Made by a program: the position numbers and the translations under genes. Below, piece by piece: positions 1 through 13,310 of a DNA stretch of 64,000 nt; within the stretch, counting starts at the first letter, position 1, and each line of letters starts with the position of its first letter. Source of the DNA: Nematostella vectensis (taxonomy: Eukaryota; Cnidaria; Anthozoa; Actiniaria; Edwardsiidae). The notes beneath the pieces are model-generated. The model was not told the origin of the DNA and did not search any database. It saw only the letters and a list, made by a program, of their open reading frames with translations. The stretch covers positions 10,583,821 to 10,647,820 of the forward strand of contig NC_064043.1 in the NCBI RefSeq assembly GCF_932526225.1. The letters run 5' to 3'.

Positions 1-3000
1 TCAGTGCGTCATATATACCCTATTTGTGTTGTTTCTCATACGGCAACAGACCTCATTTGCAGGGTTATTTTTACGACTTCACCGAATCGTGTGAGGTTGT
101 GATGACTGAGGGCATGTCACATGTGGTGTGCTCACACAAGGTGCAAAGACAAGGAAGTAAAATTGCACCGGGTTTGATGACTAGGGCCTTGGAGGTGAGG
201 AGGATAGAGTTTTTTTTTTATAAAAGGGAATAAAAATAAATTAAATTTGATAAGCAAATTTTCCTTCTAAAACTTTTTTACGGGACTGGCAAGTTTCAAG
301 CTTTTGTATGATTTACGAATAGAACTCAGATTTGGGTTACTTTTTTGGGGGAAAGGGGGGGGGGCTATCTATTCTTGGTGGAGTTTTGGGTATAGAGTTC
401 AGATGCAGGTATATTCTAAGGGGTGGCGCGGTTCCATTCTTTTGGGGGCATAAAATGTTCGTATCTGTCGGAACCAACAGTCATGTTTACAGCTAGAGTG
501 CCCCCCCCCCCCATGTTGTTGTGGTGGTCGCAGGGCAAGACATTTAGCTAAAGAATGATAAGAATCGAACCCCCGAGAGAAAAGGGTAGGGTAAAATGCT
601 TTTCGGCTAAATGTTGACACGAATTTTCATACCTATTCTTCGGCGATTTTTCCCTGTTGTATAGACGTTGGGCCTTGACTCGCACTTTCGTCCTCAAAAT
701 TCAACCTCCGCTCTCCTCAACTTTCACCATACCCTGTGGGCACTCATTTCGGCTTGTGGTGAAAATTGTTTTAGTATGCCATGATCCTCATTTATCCTAG
801 TTTAGTCCTGTCAAGGTTCTAAGCCGTAGAATTTGGTCCATCACACTCAGATTTCTCTTTTTCTAAACGTAAACATTACGAAAAGAGTTCGATTTTACGG
901 CAGTCTCTCAATTTGAAAAGGTTTCCCAAACGATATTTTACATTCGAGCACAGGAACTCATCAATCAAATATCAAACTTGGTATAGAGCAGGATATTTTG
1001 CTGTTTTGGTCGATTTTTGCGATGCGACGTCTCGCTAACAAAACATTCAAGTTTCAAACTCCGCGCGGCCATTTTGAATATTTGCATAATAAGTAGGTAA
1101 ATCGATATAACCAAAAATAGTAATGTACGGCACTGGCCATATATATGTTCGCTTGTATGTGGGAGAGAAGGGTTCTCGATGAACGAATTTCAAGTAATTC
1201 CAGAAAGAGTTTAAAGAAGAAGCTAGATGCTGCTCAAACTAGTTTTCTAAACCAAAAGAAGAAATTTTCATCAAAAATAATATTTAAATTATATTTATGA
1301 AAAAATATTGAAAAAATCCGTTTATTCACCCAAGACAAGAATAGGGCCTTGGTCCCTCCTAACCTGCGCAGATGTTTTCAAATGCGCACACATTCTTTTT
1401 TCGTTGAAGCCCAGTGTGGGCTTCCTTTGGTAGAGTCAAGTATCGTAGTCACAGGGGAGGGGCTAGGTGACTTTCGAGTGGCCTAAGAGGGGGTGGGTGA
1501 GTGGCCTACGGGGGAGCAGTCGGGGAGCTTTTGCTAAACACACTCAACTTGACATATGTGTTTGGCGCTATCATGTAAAAACTGCCCAACGATGACACGT
1601 TACCTAACATGCTGAAGAGCATATGAGTAAACAACGCTATGCGAATATTTAAAATCGTTTACAGGTCTTCTATACAAAAACTAATAAGAAATGCATTTTC
1701 ACGCTTTCCGTTATTTTAAAGCACATAGTGCGATCTAGGACTTCCGGTTCTCAAGAGTACGGATGTGCTCGCAATTTTTGGAGGTGCTGTGCTCTTCTTG
1801 TCTTTTTTTCGTTTTCAAATATTCCCATGCTCAAATTTCTGATGTTGGATGTGCTCTCAACTGGTTTTCCCTTGTCGCGAGTGTTTCGTCAAAGACCATT
1901 TTATTGACAGACGCATAAGATGTTTAAAAAGAGAAGAACGGTTAGAAAAAATCTTAAGGCAATAAACACGGGGCCATTATGGGAGCGTAGAGAGGGTAGG
2001 GGAATGGTTAAGAGTATAACTCCGAGCCAAAAAACATCTCCAGGGCCGCATTAGCGGCTGATTGGAAAATTCGAATATGGAATGATTTAACTTCAAAAAA
2101 GGGTGACGTGCCGTCGGTGTGCTTTTTGATACACGATGTTATTGCACTAGTGCTTAGGGGCAATATGAGACCGATAAAACTATTCCCTAATGCGCTTAAA
2201 ACCGCACTTACGCGCGCTCGACGTCCATGGCCTATCGCGCAGTAAGCAACTGTGTGTGTTGACTGCATGTCACTAGATGATGTCACTAGATATGTTTATC
2301 ATAATTTGGTCAATAATGAGAACGAATGCTGTACAAATGTCAGGTTATTTGACAAATACAATGTTTGGAGACCATGCAGGTGAAATACACTTCAAATTGT
2401 GGAATATGGCTATTATGAAATTTGCTTACAATCCTAAAAAATAATAATAAGACTGCATATGAGAACAAGTGGCGCACCAAAAATGAAATATAGTTTTAGA
2501 ATTGATTTTTTTTTTGCGATTTAAAACAAATACTTGCGAATAGAGATATAAAACACGTAAACACCAGCAAATGCAAAACTAATTTCCTGTGCCGAGTTTG
2601 AGCAAACAACTCCCGCCCATTTTCACCTCTTGGCAACATCACGTGATACGCCTACTTGTTTCCGAAAACAAGGCTCTTCACTTGACACATTAATGAATGT
2701 CTAAATCCTTAAAAAAGCCTTTCTCGTATTCCCTTCCGCGAATATTGAAGATCACGTTGGATACGTTTGGGTACACTATAAAACGAGCACACGGATCCTT
2801 TGTTTACTTTGTATATTAGTTTATCAGAGAGAGAATAGAAGTTTAGTGACTTCTAAAACGAGTGTTTTATAAACATCTTTCGAACTAGAATTGACACAAG
2901 TTGAGCTCTTAGAAAAGCTCGAACCATAAAGTAGGCTACGTACCATGTTTAGATGTTTATTATTAGCACATACTTGGCTCGTTATAAAGCCTTTTGGAAA

Positions 3001-5090
3001 AAGCTCTAACGATTCAATCGGGATGGATTGGCCTGAAGAGCAATAGTCTTTAATAGTAAATATTTACTTTTGCTTTTGTCAATATAGCGTATCAGCTGCT
3101 TTTTCACCGTCAACAAATACATCGAATTGTATTTGCTGGTTTTAATGAGCAAAAAGCTTAAAACTTATCACCAAGATTGCCTAAAAATGCAAAAACATTT
3201 TTATTATATTTCACTGTTTAAATTAAGATTGCTCGATGGTCCCCTGAGTTGTTATAGGGGCTTTATTAAAGAACGCTCTTAGCTCCTGTTATCAGTCATT
3301 GAATAACCAACCCGTGAGCGTGCGCTTTTCCCATATTTCTATTTTCATAATGAATGTACAATAATCGCGCAAGATAGCTTTCATTGAATAGGCATGAGAT
3401 TTAGACAGCTAGCTGCTTGTAACTGCACCAACTGCTATCACAACAGATATCTTGCGACTTCAGGGCTCAGACGAATCGATAGACTAGAAAGTTCTTCAGC
3501 AGTACACAGTTTTGCAGTACCTAAGGTTCATATTAAGTGCACAATCCACTCGGATATATGCTGCTCGTGATTGATTACTGGCTAAAATTGTGGTTGATTT
3601 GGGTAGATAAAGTGAAAATTAGTCGAGACGTCCGACATTTTGTTTGGTTTTACAAACAAAAAAATGTATTCATTTATCATCAATCTAACACATTTGTAAT
3701 TGTTTTTCCTTATTCTATTTTAACTCTGAATGAAATTACAGAGCAAATCAAAACTATTTTTAAAAGAAAGAATGTATTCATTTATCATCAATCTAATAAC
3801 ACATTTGTGAAAGAATCGAAAGAATCGAAAAAATCGCTGTAATAAAAACTGTCTTTCTTAAACGTGTCGATAAACACAATATAATGGACATCCAAAACAG
3901 TTAATTAACATTTCTAAGCGCCCCACCGTGAAACAAAGAGTGCCAATTATAGTGGCTCTTTTCGGTTTATATTGCAGAAACAAAATGTACTCTACTGGTT
4001 TCGTGGCGGTAAACTTTGAAGAAATTGCAAACACCTTAAAAATGCTATAATTTATCTAATTCAGCATGGCAATACAGTACTCAATTTATTGTAACAAGAT
4101 TTTTAATCATTTTTCTTTGAGACCTTTGAGGACACCTAATTATTTTAACAAATCTAATCAACCCAGAACCGAGAAGGCGAACGCGAAATTAGATTTATTA
4201 ACGAGAAGGCAATCGTTACGGAGAAAATCCTTAAGATAAACAAACTATATGGCTTCCTTTGTGGCCTTTTTCTATTGAAGAGGCCGCAAGTGATATGTTC
4301 GAATAATATCTCCAAGCATATCATATCGCTAAATAATTCCAGTGCTAAAAGAAGGCCACGGCGCCTCCTCGCAATCGTTTGACTATTTCAATTTAAGTGT
4401 CTTAAAACCTTGCTTGGCGCATCGGACCTTCTGAAGAAGTAACATCAAGTCCCGATTGCGACGCTATCGTAATATCTCCCTTCTTGTCTGGCTGATACAC
4501 TTGACAGATAGGAAGACAGGCAGCAAACACTGATAATGTATTACCAAGTAATATGACATTTGCACTAGGAAGACGCCGTTACACGCAGTCTAGCCTTCCC
4601 TGTTGCTATGCAAACGAATTTCCGAGTAAGGATCGTGGCACTTGAAGTTCTCAACAAAACGTCGCTCTTCTCCTAATAGTGTTGTTTTTAAAATTTGTGG
4701 CGAATATTTCTCGTTGTACGCAGCATACTAACACAAGGTTTTTGCTAGATTGCATTAGAGAAGATTGACCCTTAACTGTCACTCTCAGTAAATATCAAGC
4801 CGCATCTGGTACATAATAATGGTTCGTCCGTCATCCATGATAGTCGACCTGCATATTGGGCCAAACTTAGCACTCACCTCTTGTGTTACGCATTTAAACA
4901 ATTATAAATGCCCCTTTAGATCACAATTCTAAAAGCGCAGTGCATGTTTTATCGACGGACGCCTTCCGTAGCAGACAATTGTTGTCGTCATTTCTTTTCA
5001 TTTTTATAAGCATTAAGTATTTTCATCTCTGAAATAAGCAATACCGGCTCTCATCCCCTTCTCGCTTATGAGAATTATTTGTGTTCCGCA
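1..5090. other. Intergenic region, no gene recognised
   Basis: I found no convincing exon here. The open frames are short, lack recognisable motifs and are not joined by matching splice signals. The stretch holds scattered homopolymers (a G run near 355-364, a C run near 500-513). A short sequence starting AATGTATTCATTTATC is duplicated at about 3663 and 3771. It lies downstream of the minus-strand GPCR gene, so its right part may include that gene's 3' flank. Confidence 0.5.
3663..3806. repeat. Short local duplication
   Basis: A segment of about 35 bases (core ATTCATTTATCATCAATC, followed by ACACATTTGT) occurs at about 3663-3698 and again at about 3771-3806. The second copy has a small insertion. 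The duplication explains the repeated residues in the open frame 3537-3842, which I do not regard as a gene. Confidence 0.6.
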
Positions 5091-5092
5091 CT

Positions 5093-5098
5093 TTTATT
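5093..5098 (-). terminator. Candidate polyadenylation signal of the GPCR gene
   Basis: AATAAA on the minus strand lies almost directly after the GPCR stop codon at 5100-5102. If used, the 3' UTR would be very short. It may be fortuitous and a downstream site may be the real one. Confidence 0.3.
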
Positions 5099-5099
5099 G

Positions 5100-6266
5100 C
5101 TATTTCTTCTGGGGTAGTACATGCCGCAAGCAATGGTTTTGGCTTTGACCACCGGATCTACTGAGTGATTTGATGCTTTTTAAGCTCATTCCATCTCGAG
5201 TATCGCTCCCAGACGTCTCCGCGCCATCCACTAAATTTCTTCGCTTACTGTTAACGGAGTAATAAAAAGTTAAACTTCTTCCGCTAAACACCGCCTGGAA
5301 CCCCTTTCTATAATTTTCACTAAACAAGAAGTACAAAAACGGGTTAATAGCTGCGTTAGAATACGCTAGGAATAACGCCCAAAATCCAAAGTCTTCTAGA
5401 AAACACGGTGGCGGTTCTTCAACACCTCCCCATTTGACCATCATCAGGTAGCCAAACACGTTTAATGGCAACCAGCAAATGGCGAACACAACCACAACTG
5501 TTATTACCATACGTAGCACGCTCCGACTCCGCTGTGCAGCGCGCCGTCTGTTTCGGAAAGAGTTATTGCCTGGTATCTTACGTCGGCTTAGGCTGATGAT
5601 TATGACGGAGTAGAGAATGATCAACATGACCAGAGGCAAGAAAAACAAGGCAATAGAACCACCAAGGAAGTAGTTTAGCTGGTGTGTGGCACCATCGCTA
5701 ATAACGTCCCACGAGTAGATGCAGTACGTCTTGTTCGATTGATCCACGAGTCTAAAGGTAAAGAAGTAAGGCGAGTGGAACGCCATAGGAATCAACCACG
5801 TTATGGTGATGATGACAAAATGCGCGCGTGCTGACATCAGGGATGCCTTACGCATGGGGAACATTACACCCAGGAAGCGATCAATGGCTATCACTACCAA
5901 GCTCTGGATAGATACTGCGGTGCCGATGTCCTGTAGGAACGCTACAGACTTACACGAAAACTCCCCCGCGACTCCGTGAATCAGCCAGCGATGAGATCCA
6001 GCATAGATCTCCATGACGCGCTTTGGTATTGCGATGAATGATTGAAGCATATCGCTGACCGCCATGTTTACAATCAAATAGTTAACCGTCGTCTGCATGC
6101 TCTTATTTTTGTACACAATGAGAACCACAAACAGGTTCCCGACGAGAGCTAGTACCATGATAAGCAGGTAGGCTAGAGTCTTGCCAACTTGTGTCTCCGT
6201 GCTCGGGTTGTCTATCAGACACGACACAGGGCCTATCGATGTCCCATTCAACGACGAGTTGCTCAT
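5100..6266 (-). CDS. Rhodopsin-family (class A) G-protein-coupled receptor, neuropeptide-receptor-like
   Basis: A single uninterrupted frame of 388 residues has all marks of a class A seven-helix receptor of the plasma membrane. The N terminus carries N-glycosylation sequons (NSSLNGTS). Helix 1 has the GN motif (LVGNLFVVLIVY). Helix 2 has VNMAVSD, holding the sodium-site Asp. A Trp follows in the first outer loop (GSHRWLIHG). Helix 3 has the disulfide Cys (EFSCKS) and ends in IAIDRF, a DRY-box variant. The second outer loop has the partner Cys (KTYCIY). Helix 6 has CWLP and helix 7 has NPFLYF, the NPxxY equivalent, followed by an FSENYRKGF helix-8 start. The Ser-rich tail could be phosphorylated. 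The pattern resembles neuropeptide receptors (NPY/orexin/tachykinin-like groups), but the ligand cannot be named. Absence of introns is common for cnidarian receptors of this class. It is transcribed away from the receptor cluster to the right. Confidence 0.93.
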   Translation of the reverse strand: MSNSSLNGTSIGPVSCLIDNPSTETQVGKTLAYLLIMVLALVGNLFVVLIVYKNKSMQTTVNYLIVNMAVSDMLQSFIAIPKRVMEIYAGSHRWLIHGVAGEFSCKSVAFLQDIGTAVSIQSLVVIAIDRFLGVMFPMRKASLMSARAHFVIITITWLIPMAFHSPYFFTFRLVDQSNKTYCIYSWDVISDGATHQLNYFLGGSIALFFLPLVMLIILYSVIIISLSRRKIPGNNSFRNRRRAAQRSRSVLRMVITVVVVFAICWLPLNVFGYLMMVKWGGVEEPPPCFLEDFGFWALFLAYSNAAINPFLYFLFSENYRKGFQAVFSGRSLTFYYSVNSKRRNLVDGAETSGSDTRDGMSLKSIKSLSRSGGQSQNHCLRHVLPQKK

Positions 6267-9200
6267 TGTCTCCAGCGTTAACTCGAGGTGCTATTCCCCA
6301 AGCACCTGCTAAATACTCTATGGGAGAATTAAGATTATCTGTCCGTGTCGTCGTCAAACCCGGTTTTCCCTTTTAGAACAAGCACGACAGGCAACGCTCT
6401 TACGAGTAAAACAATTTGTAGTGTCGATAACTTTAACCAGCTCTAGACCTGAATGAGCAGTGTTGAGCAAAATTACGTACAGGTTCTTTGAAGCAAGCTG
6501 CAAAGTGTTAACTAATCACAACATTGCGTCCACTAGATTCATATTCATTCCCAGTAGAGTTTTCCTGCTGGTGATGTGAACTGCCCCTCAAATCCGTGTT
6601 AGATGTCTGGGTAAATCCTCTTTAGCATTTAAAGATAGCACAATACAATCGGCGCTCTACCACGCAGCCGTTTTCGCAGTATCACCCAAATCTGTACGCA
6701 ATCAGAGAGCCACTGACAGCAAACACTCGGGTGAGCCTCACTGACAGCTGAACTATCCCTATGGAACAATGAAACAAAAATCAAAATGGCTAATACTGGC
6801 GACGTGTGCACACTTTGCGGCGATTGGTCCGTGGACGCCGTGAATGATTCATCTTACTAATGAAACCGTTTCCCATACACTCCTGTTTTACTATACTGGG
6901 CATCTCTACGACCGGATGCCTATTGACACTCTCACCTCAGCTAAACGATAACTTAGAATCGATTACGCTAGAGCTAGGAGAAGCATCGCGTGATGATTGA
7001 CAACTGGTGAAGCGAGCGCATACAGGTGAAAGTTCCAGTTTGTCAGCGACGCTCAGTAAATATACCTTCCAGCGCGCTTGGCTGGCGACAAATTCAAATA
7101 TAAAGCAAAAAGACACCAGGTGAAAGGAAAGCGGCCCACACGCTTAAACCTTTAAACAGTGGGGCGCAGTTTATCTGTACGATCCTCAAACAACAAAAGT
7201 AATTATGCTTTCCACCGCTTATTGAAAAAGCGAACATTGTACTAATCATATGGGAAGAAATTTCATACAAAGAAGCCGATATAAATGACTGTGGAGTATA
7301 ATACACTTTAGCGTGTCTGCATAAAGCACACATTATATGCTAGATAATTTATTTTTTATATATAAAAAGAAAAGGTCTTTTGTGACATGGTTTTCGTATT
7401 CTACTTCGATCAGCTTTTGACCCGCTCGAGTCACGGAATAGTAGTATACTAGTCTTGAATTAGATAATTTAAATATGGGAAACATTAAAAATGTCGTTAA
7501 GTCAAGTTGTTGGGCCCAGGGATTGAAGGAAAAATGGTTTAATTTCAAAATATACGATAGAAGAGGCGTTAGTATGAACTTAGTAGGTGAAGGTGCAAAC
7601 TGGAAATTCAACAAAGTAGAGCAAAATCAAACAGGGGATAAGTATTGCTTGACATTTAGTTTGTCCATTGCGTTTTAGATGTGTTCTTGTTATTGTTATT
7701 GACTCACAAAATCTATCAACAATCCTCTTCAAAATAAATTAAGTTAAAACTTGATGTAAAGGCTGAGACGTGGAGCTTTGAAAAAAAACCTGTCCGCCAA
7801 ATATAGATACTATCATTTCTTTATTAGTTTCTCCACATAATAAAATCAATACTATTTTAATCATTTTGTTTTGTTAGAGGGGAATTTCTGCCATAATGCT
7901 TTTCTTCGGTGACTTGCTTTTGTTTTCTCTATTTTTTATCAATTATATTGCTCCTAAAAAGTGCTAAATATAAATAACAGATGTAGCACCACCGCGCTTT
8001 AGCGATTTGCCATAAATTGAGGTAGCCGAGGGAAACAGTGAAGAAAGTCCCCTGAGTGCAGTGTATTATCGACGGTAACAATATATATACGCATTAAGAG
8101 GACTTGAGGGCATGCATTTCTTCCCAATTGACTTGTTCTGCTGGAATGATTAAGTGGGAAAAATTGAGCAGCATTTTTTTTTACAATTGCAGGGATAAAA
8201 TATGAACGCGCGATCCAATCTAAAAATCACACTAGCAATGGAAATATCGATATCTAGAAACATGACAGGAAAACATGACGTTGATTGATTTGACTGAAAT
8301 GCAGTCTAGGGTAGTTGTTACGATATGAGGCCACTCACAATTATTATCACTTCCTCTGAAAAAAGGTGAGGTGATTGAGTGAGGGTGAGAGTATGTTCTA
8401 CATAGTTGAAGGTACCTGATTGTCCTTTTTCCCGCAAAGAAAATAATAACTTGCACCTGGGGAATCAAAGAGAAGCAGAGAACCCAATATACAAAAACAC
8501 TTTGCAAAAGGCCAAGGGAAGTTTAAGTTAATTTCATTATTCTTAAAAGTGCAAACTCTTCTATCTGATCTCTGCGTATTTTATCTTTACTGATTATCGT
8601 AGAAAGGTACATGTTCAATTACCACCTGGTGGTGAGAATGTTTCAATCTCGATGCGAGATCGTTCTTTTTTTTTCTGTCGTTGAGGCATGGAAGGGTTGG
8701 ATGAGATATGCAAAGTACCCCCTCTCACCCGCTCTCAAACAAAGCGCGCATAAAAATTAAATAGGATTACAATCTTAGAATGGCGATAAATATTAAAAGA
8801 GATAAACCCCTATAAAACGAAATAAACAACTACATATCATCAGCGGTGTCACGGAAGGCTTAACGAGTCCAATACAGGGCTTACAAACAATCGCACCGAC
8901 TGTATTTCAAAGAAGGTTAAACGCCTTAGGGGCTTTCTATTTGGAGTTCGTTAGTGAATCTAACGATAAGAAAATCGCATTTCGGTGCTAATAAAAGCGG
9001 GCCTGACCCACTCTGGGCCATTGATAGACAAAAAATCAATTTCCTCCTGAATTGACAGGATTGACAACAAGCCACTTAAGCTTACTATTTGACTTGTCGA
9101 GCGGTTTACAAAAAGCCATTAAGTGATAAATGATGACGACGATGCATTTATACTTCTAGCGGTGACAGGAACAAAAAAAAAAACAGAAATAAATGACATA

Positions 9201-10249
9201 GAAAAATAATAAATCATGTGGTTTCGAATGAAACAAGAAACACGTTTTTTGTACTATGATAATGGTATATCTTATAACCTTTAACTACAATTGTTGTATT
9301 TTTATGGCTAATTAGGGAAGTGGAGACGGTCGCTAAGGGGATACTTTTTTCATTTATTGCTGAGGGCAAAAAGACGTTTGGCCTGCCTAGCAAGAGCTTC
9401 GAGTGGGTTTCGCCGAAAGTTGTACCCGATAGCAGAATGTATGTGAATAGACGCCATAGGACTTGCGTAGACAAACTATGGCGTTGATGATGAAAATAAA
9501 TATCAATTAAAAAGACGATTGATATTGCAGCTACCTGTGATGTGGTTTTGTAAGATGCACTCACTGTATCATTCTGACATGTATCATAAAAAATAACTTT
9601 CTAATGATTATGATAAGTACTTTAGATTACCTAATTAACACAAGTAACTTGTAAAAAAAAATCACAATAATAAGTAAAAGAATACCTTACTAAGGTACCT
9701 AATAAACTAGCTACTCAGATAAGAATTAATTCGCAGTATAGTAAATATGATGGGAATTTCTCTGCGATCTACAGATTCAAATTGTATCCCTAGTTTTCAT
9801 AACTTTTTTCCGTTTTTGGAGCACAACAGACTCAACAAAGACTCTAATTACTTTGCGCACGCTGGAAGGTGTCTACAACACCAAAATATTTAAAAGCGCG
9901 TAGTACATAGAGTAAACAGAAAATAATTCACGTCACCAATTTTTATTATTATTTTTATTATTATCGATCTCTTGCATAGAAATTCAAAGCGGATGACGTC
10001 AATGTGGACGACGATGTGGCTAGATTGCGAAGGCGTGCTCTCTCGGGGGAATAGCTGGAACATTATTCAGGGATTTAAGTCTTATTTTAAGCCTCTTAGC
10101 TTCCGACTTGCGTCAGAATCACGATATATTTGTTGGCCAACATGTGGAATCCAAGTAGAAGGAAAAAAAACTAATATAACAGCTTTTCTGTTCCATAAAC
10201 ATTTAACTTTTTCTCTCAATGAGAGATCCTTTTTCCGTGACTGCTATCA
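6267..10249. other. Intergenic region, no gene recognised
   Basis: This includes the upstream flank of the minus-strand GPCR. Open frames are short, AT-rich and without motifs. I see no rRNA, tRNA or splice-consistent exon series. An AT-rich microsatellite-like run of TTATTATTATT occurs near 9943-9965, just before the 22-bp array. Confidence 0.5.
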
Positions 10250-13200
10250 TGTGCACATTCGTTGTCTATCATGTGCGCACTCGTTGTCTATCATGTGCGC
10301 ACCCGTTGTCTATCATGTGCACACCCGTTGTCTATCATGTGCGCACCGTTGTCTATCATGTGCGCACTCGTTGTCTATCATGTGCACACTCGTTTTCTAT
10401 CATGTGCACATTCGTTGTCTATCATGTGCGCACTCGTTGTCTATCATGTGCGCACTTGTTGTCTATCATGTGCACACCCGTTGTCTATCATATGCGCACT
10501 CGTTGTCTATCATGTGCACACTTGTTGTCTATCATGTGCGCACTCGTTGTCTATCATGTGCACACTCGTTGTCTATCATGTGCGCACGTTGTTTATCAAT
10601 TGCACACTTGTTGTCTATCATGTGCGCACTTGTTGTCTATCATGTGCACACTCGTTGTCTATCATGTGCACAATCGTTGTCTATCATGTGCGCACTCGTT
10701 GTCTATCATGTGCACACTCGTTGTCTATCATGTGCACACCCGTTGTCTATCATGTGCGCACCGTTGTCTATCATGTGCGCACTCGTTGTCTATCATGTGC
10801 ACACTCGTTTTCTATCATGTGCACATTCGTTGTCTATCATGTGCGCACTCGTTGTCTATCATGTGCGCACTTGTTGTCTATCATGTGCACACCCGTTGTC
10901 TATCATATGCGCACTCGTTGTCTATCATGTGCACACTTGTTGTCTATCATGTGCGCACTCGTTGTCTATCATGTGCACACTCGTTGTCTATCATGTGCGC
11001 ACGTTGTTTATCAATTGCACACTTGTTGTCTATCATGTGCGCACTTGTTGTCTATCATGTGCACACTCGTTGTCTATCATGTGCACAATCGTTGTCTATC
11101 ATGTGCGCACTCGTTGTCTATCATGTGCACACTCGTTGTCTATCATGTGCGCACTCGTTGTCTATCATATGCGCACTCGTTGTCTATCATGTGCACACTT
11201 GTTGTCTATCATGTGCACACTTGTTGTCTATCATCTGCACACTCGTTGTCTATCATGTGCACACCCGTTGTCTATCATATGCGCACTCGTTGTCTATCAT
11301 GTGCACACTTGTTGTCTATCATGTGCACACTTGTTGTCTATCATCTGCACACTTGTTGTCTATCATGTGCGCACTTGTTGTCTATCATCTGCACACTCGT
11401 TGTCTATCATGTGCGCACTTGTTGTCTATCATGTGCACAATCGTTGTCTATCATGTGCACATTCGTTGTCTATCATGTGCACAATCGTTGTCTATCATGT
11501 GCACACTTGTTGTCTATCATGTGCACACTCATTGTCTATCATCTGCACACTCGTTGTCTATCATGTGCGCACTTGTTGTCTATCATGTGCGCACTTGTTG
11601 TCTATCATGTGCACACTCGTTGTCTATCATGTGCGCACTTGTTGTCTATCATCTGCACACTCGTTGTCTATCATGTGCGCACTTGTTGTCTATCATGTGC
11701 ACACTCATTGTCTATCATGTGCGCACTCGTTGTCTATCATGTGCGCACTTGTTGTCTATCATGTGCACACTTGTTGTCTATCATGTGCACATTCGTTGTC
11801 TATCATGTGCGCTCTAGATGTCTATCATGTGCGCACTCGTTGTCTATCATGTGCACACTTGTTGTCAATCATGTGCGCACTCGTTGTCTATCATGTGCAC
11901 ACTCGTTGTCTATCATGTGCGCACTTGTTGTCTATTATGTGCGCACCGTTGTCTCTCATGTGCGCACCGTTGTTTATCAATTGCACACTTGTTGTCTAAC
12001 ATGTGCACAATTGTTGTCTATCATGTGCACACTCGTTGTCTATCATGTGCACACTCGTTGTCTATCATGTGCACACTTGTTGTCTATCATGTGCACACTT
12101 GTTGTCTATCATGTACACACTCGTTGTCTATCATGTGCACACCCGTTGTCTTTCATGTGCGCACCGTTGTCTATCAATTGCACACTTGTTGTCTATCATG
12201 TGCACACTCGTTGTCTATCATGTGCACACTCGTTGTCTATCATGTGCACACTCGTTGTCTATCATGTGCGCACTCATTATCTATCATGTGTGCACTAGAT
12301 GTCTTTCATGTGCACACTCGTTGTTTATCATGTGCGCACTCATTGTGTGTCATGCGCGCACTCGTTGTCTATCATGTGCGCACCGTTGTCTACCGTGTGC
12401 GCACTTGTTGTCTATCATGTACGCACCTGTTGTCTATCATGTGCGCACTTCTTGTCTATCATGTGCGCACTCGTTGTCTATCATGTGCACACTTGTTGTC
12501 TATCATGTGCGCACTCGTTATCTATCATGTGCACACTCGTTGTCTATCATGTGCACACTCGTTGTCTATCATGTGCGCACTCGTTGTCTATCATGTGCGC
12601 ACTCGTTGTCGATCATGTGCGCACTTGTTGTCTATCATGTGCGCACCGTTGTCTATCATGTGTACACTTGTTGTCTATCATGTGCACACTTGTTTTCTAT
12701 CATGTGCACACTCGTTGTCTATCATGTGCACACCCGTTGTCTATCATGTGCGCACTCGTTGTCTATCATGTGCACACTCGTTGTCTATCATGTGCGCACT
12801 CGTTGTTGATCATGTGCGCACTCGTTGTCTATCATGTGCGCTCTAGATGTTTATCGTGTGCGCACTTGTTGTCTATGATGTGCGCACTTCTTGTCTATCA
12901 TGTGCGCACCCATTGTCTATCATGTGCACACTCGTTGTCTATCATGTGCGCACTCATTGTCTATCATGTGCACACTCGTTGTCTATCATGTGCACACTCG
13001 TTGTCTATCATGTGCGCACCCGTTGTCTATCATGTGCACACTCTTTGTCTATCATGTGCGCACTCGTTGTCTATCATGTGTACACTCGTTGTCTATCATG
13101 TGCACACTCGTTGTCTATCATGTGCGCTCTCGTTGTCGATCATGTGCGCACTTGTTGTCTATCATGTGCACACTCGTTGTCTATCATGTGCGCACTCGTT

Positions 13201-13310
13201 GTCTATCATGTGCGCTCTAGATGTCTATCGTATGCGCACTTGTTGTCTCTCATGTGCGCACTTGTTCTGTATCATGGACGCAATAGATTTCTATCATGTG
13301 CGTAACTTAC
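10250..13310. repeat. 22-bp minisatellite array (about 3 kb)
   Basis: A 22-bp unit containing TCTATCATGTGCGCAC, with the two-base spacer before GTTG varying (TC, TT, CC, AT), is repeated about 138 times. Common variants swap GTGCGCAC for GTGCACAC. Some units lose one base (GCGCACCGTTG). Rare variants contain TTTATCAATTGC, and CTCTAGATGTC occurs several times. The unit has no stop in any plus frame and 22 is not a multiple of three, so all three plus frames stay open for hundreds of codons. These open frames are a by-product and not genes. The array decays at its right end near 13290-13345. Confidence 0.97.

Noticed and set aside
540-590. tRNA-like box B (GGTTCGATTC on the minus strand near 565-575)
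   Set aside because: No box A at the right distance and no cloverleaf arms could be drawn.
6103-6376. Open frames overlapping the N terminus of the GPCR
   Set aside because: They are shadows of the receptor frame, without motifs.
10250-13310. CRISPR-like array
   Set aside because: Units follow directly on each other without unique spacers and the context is a split-gene eukaryotic genome.
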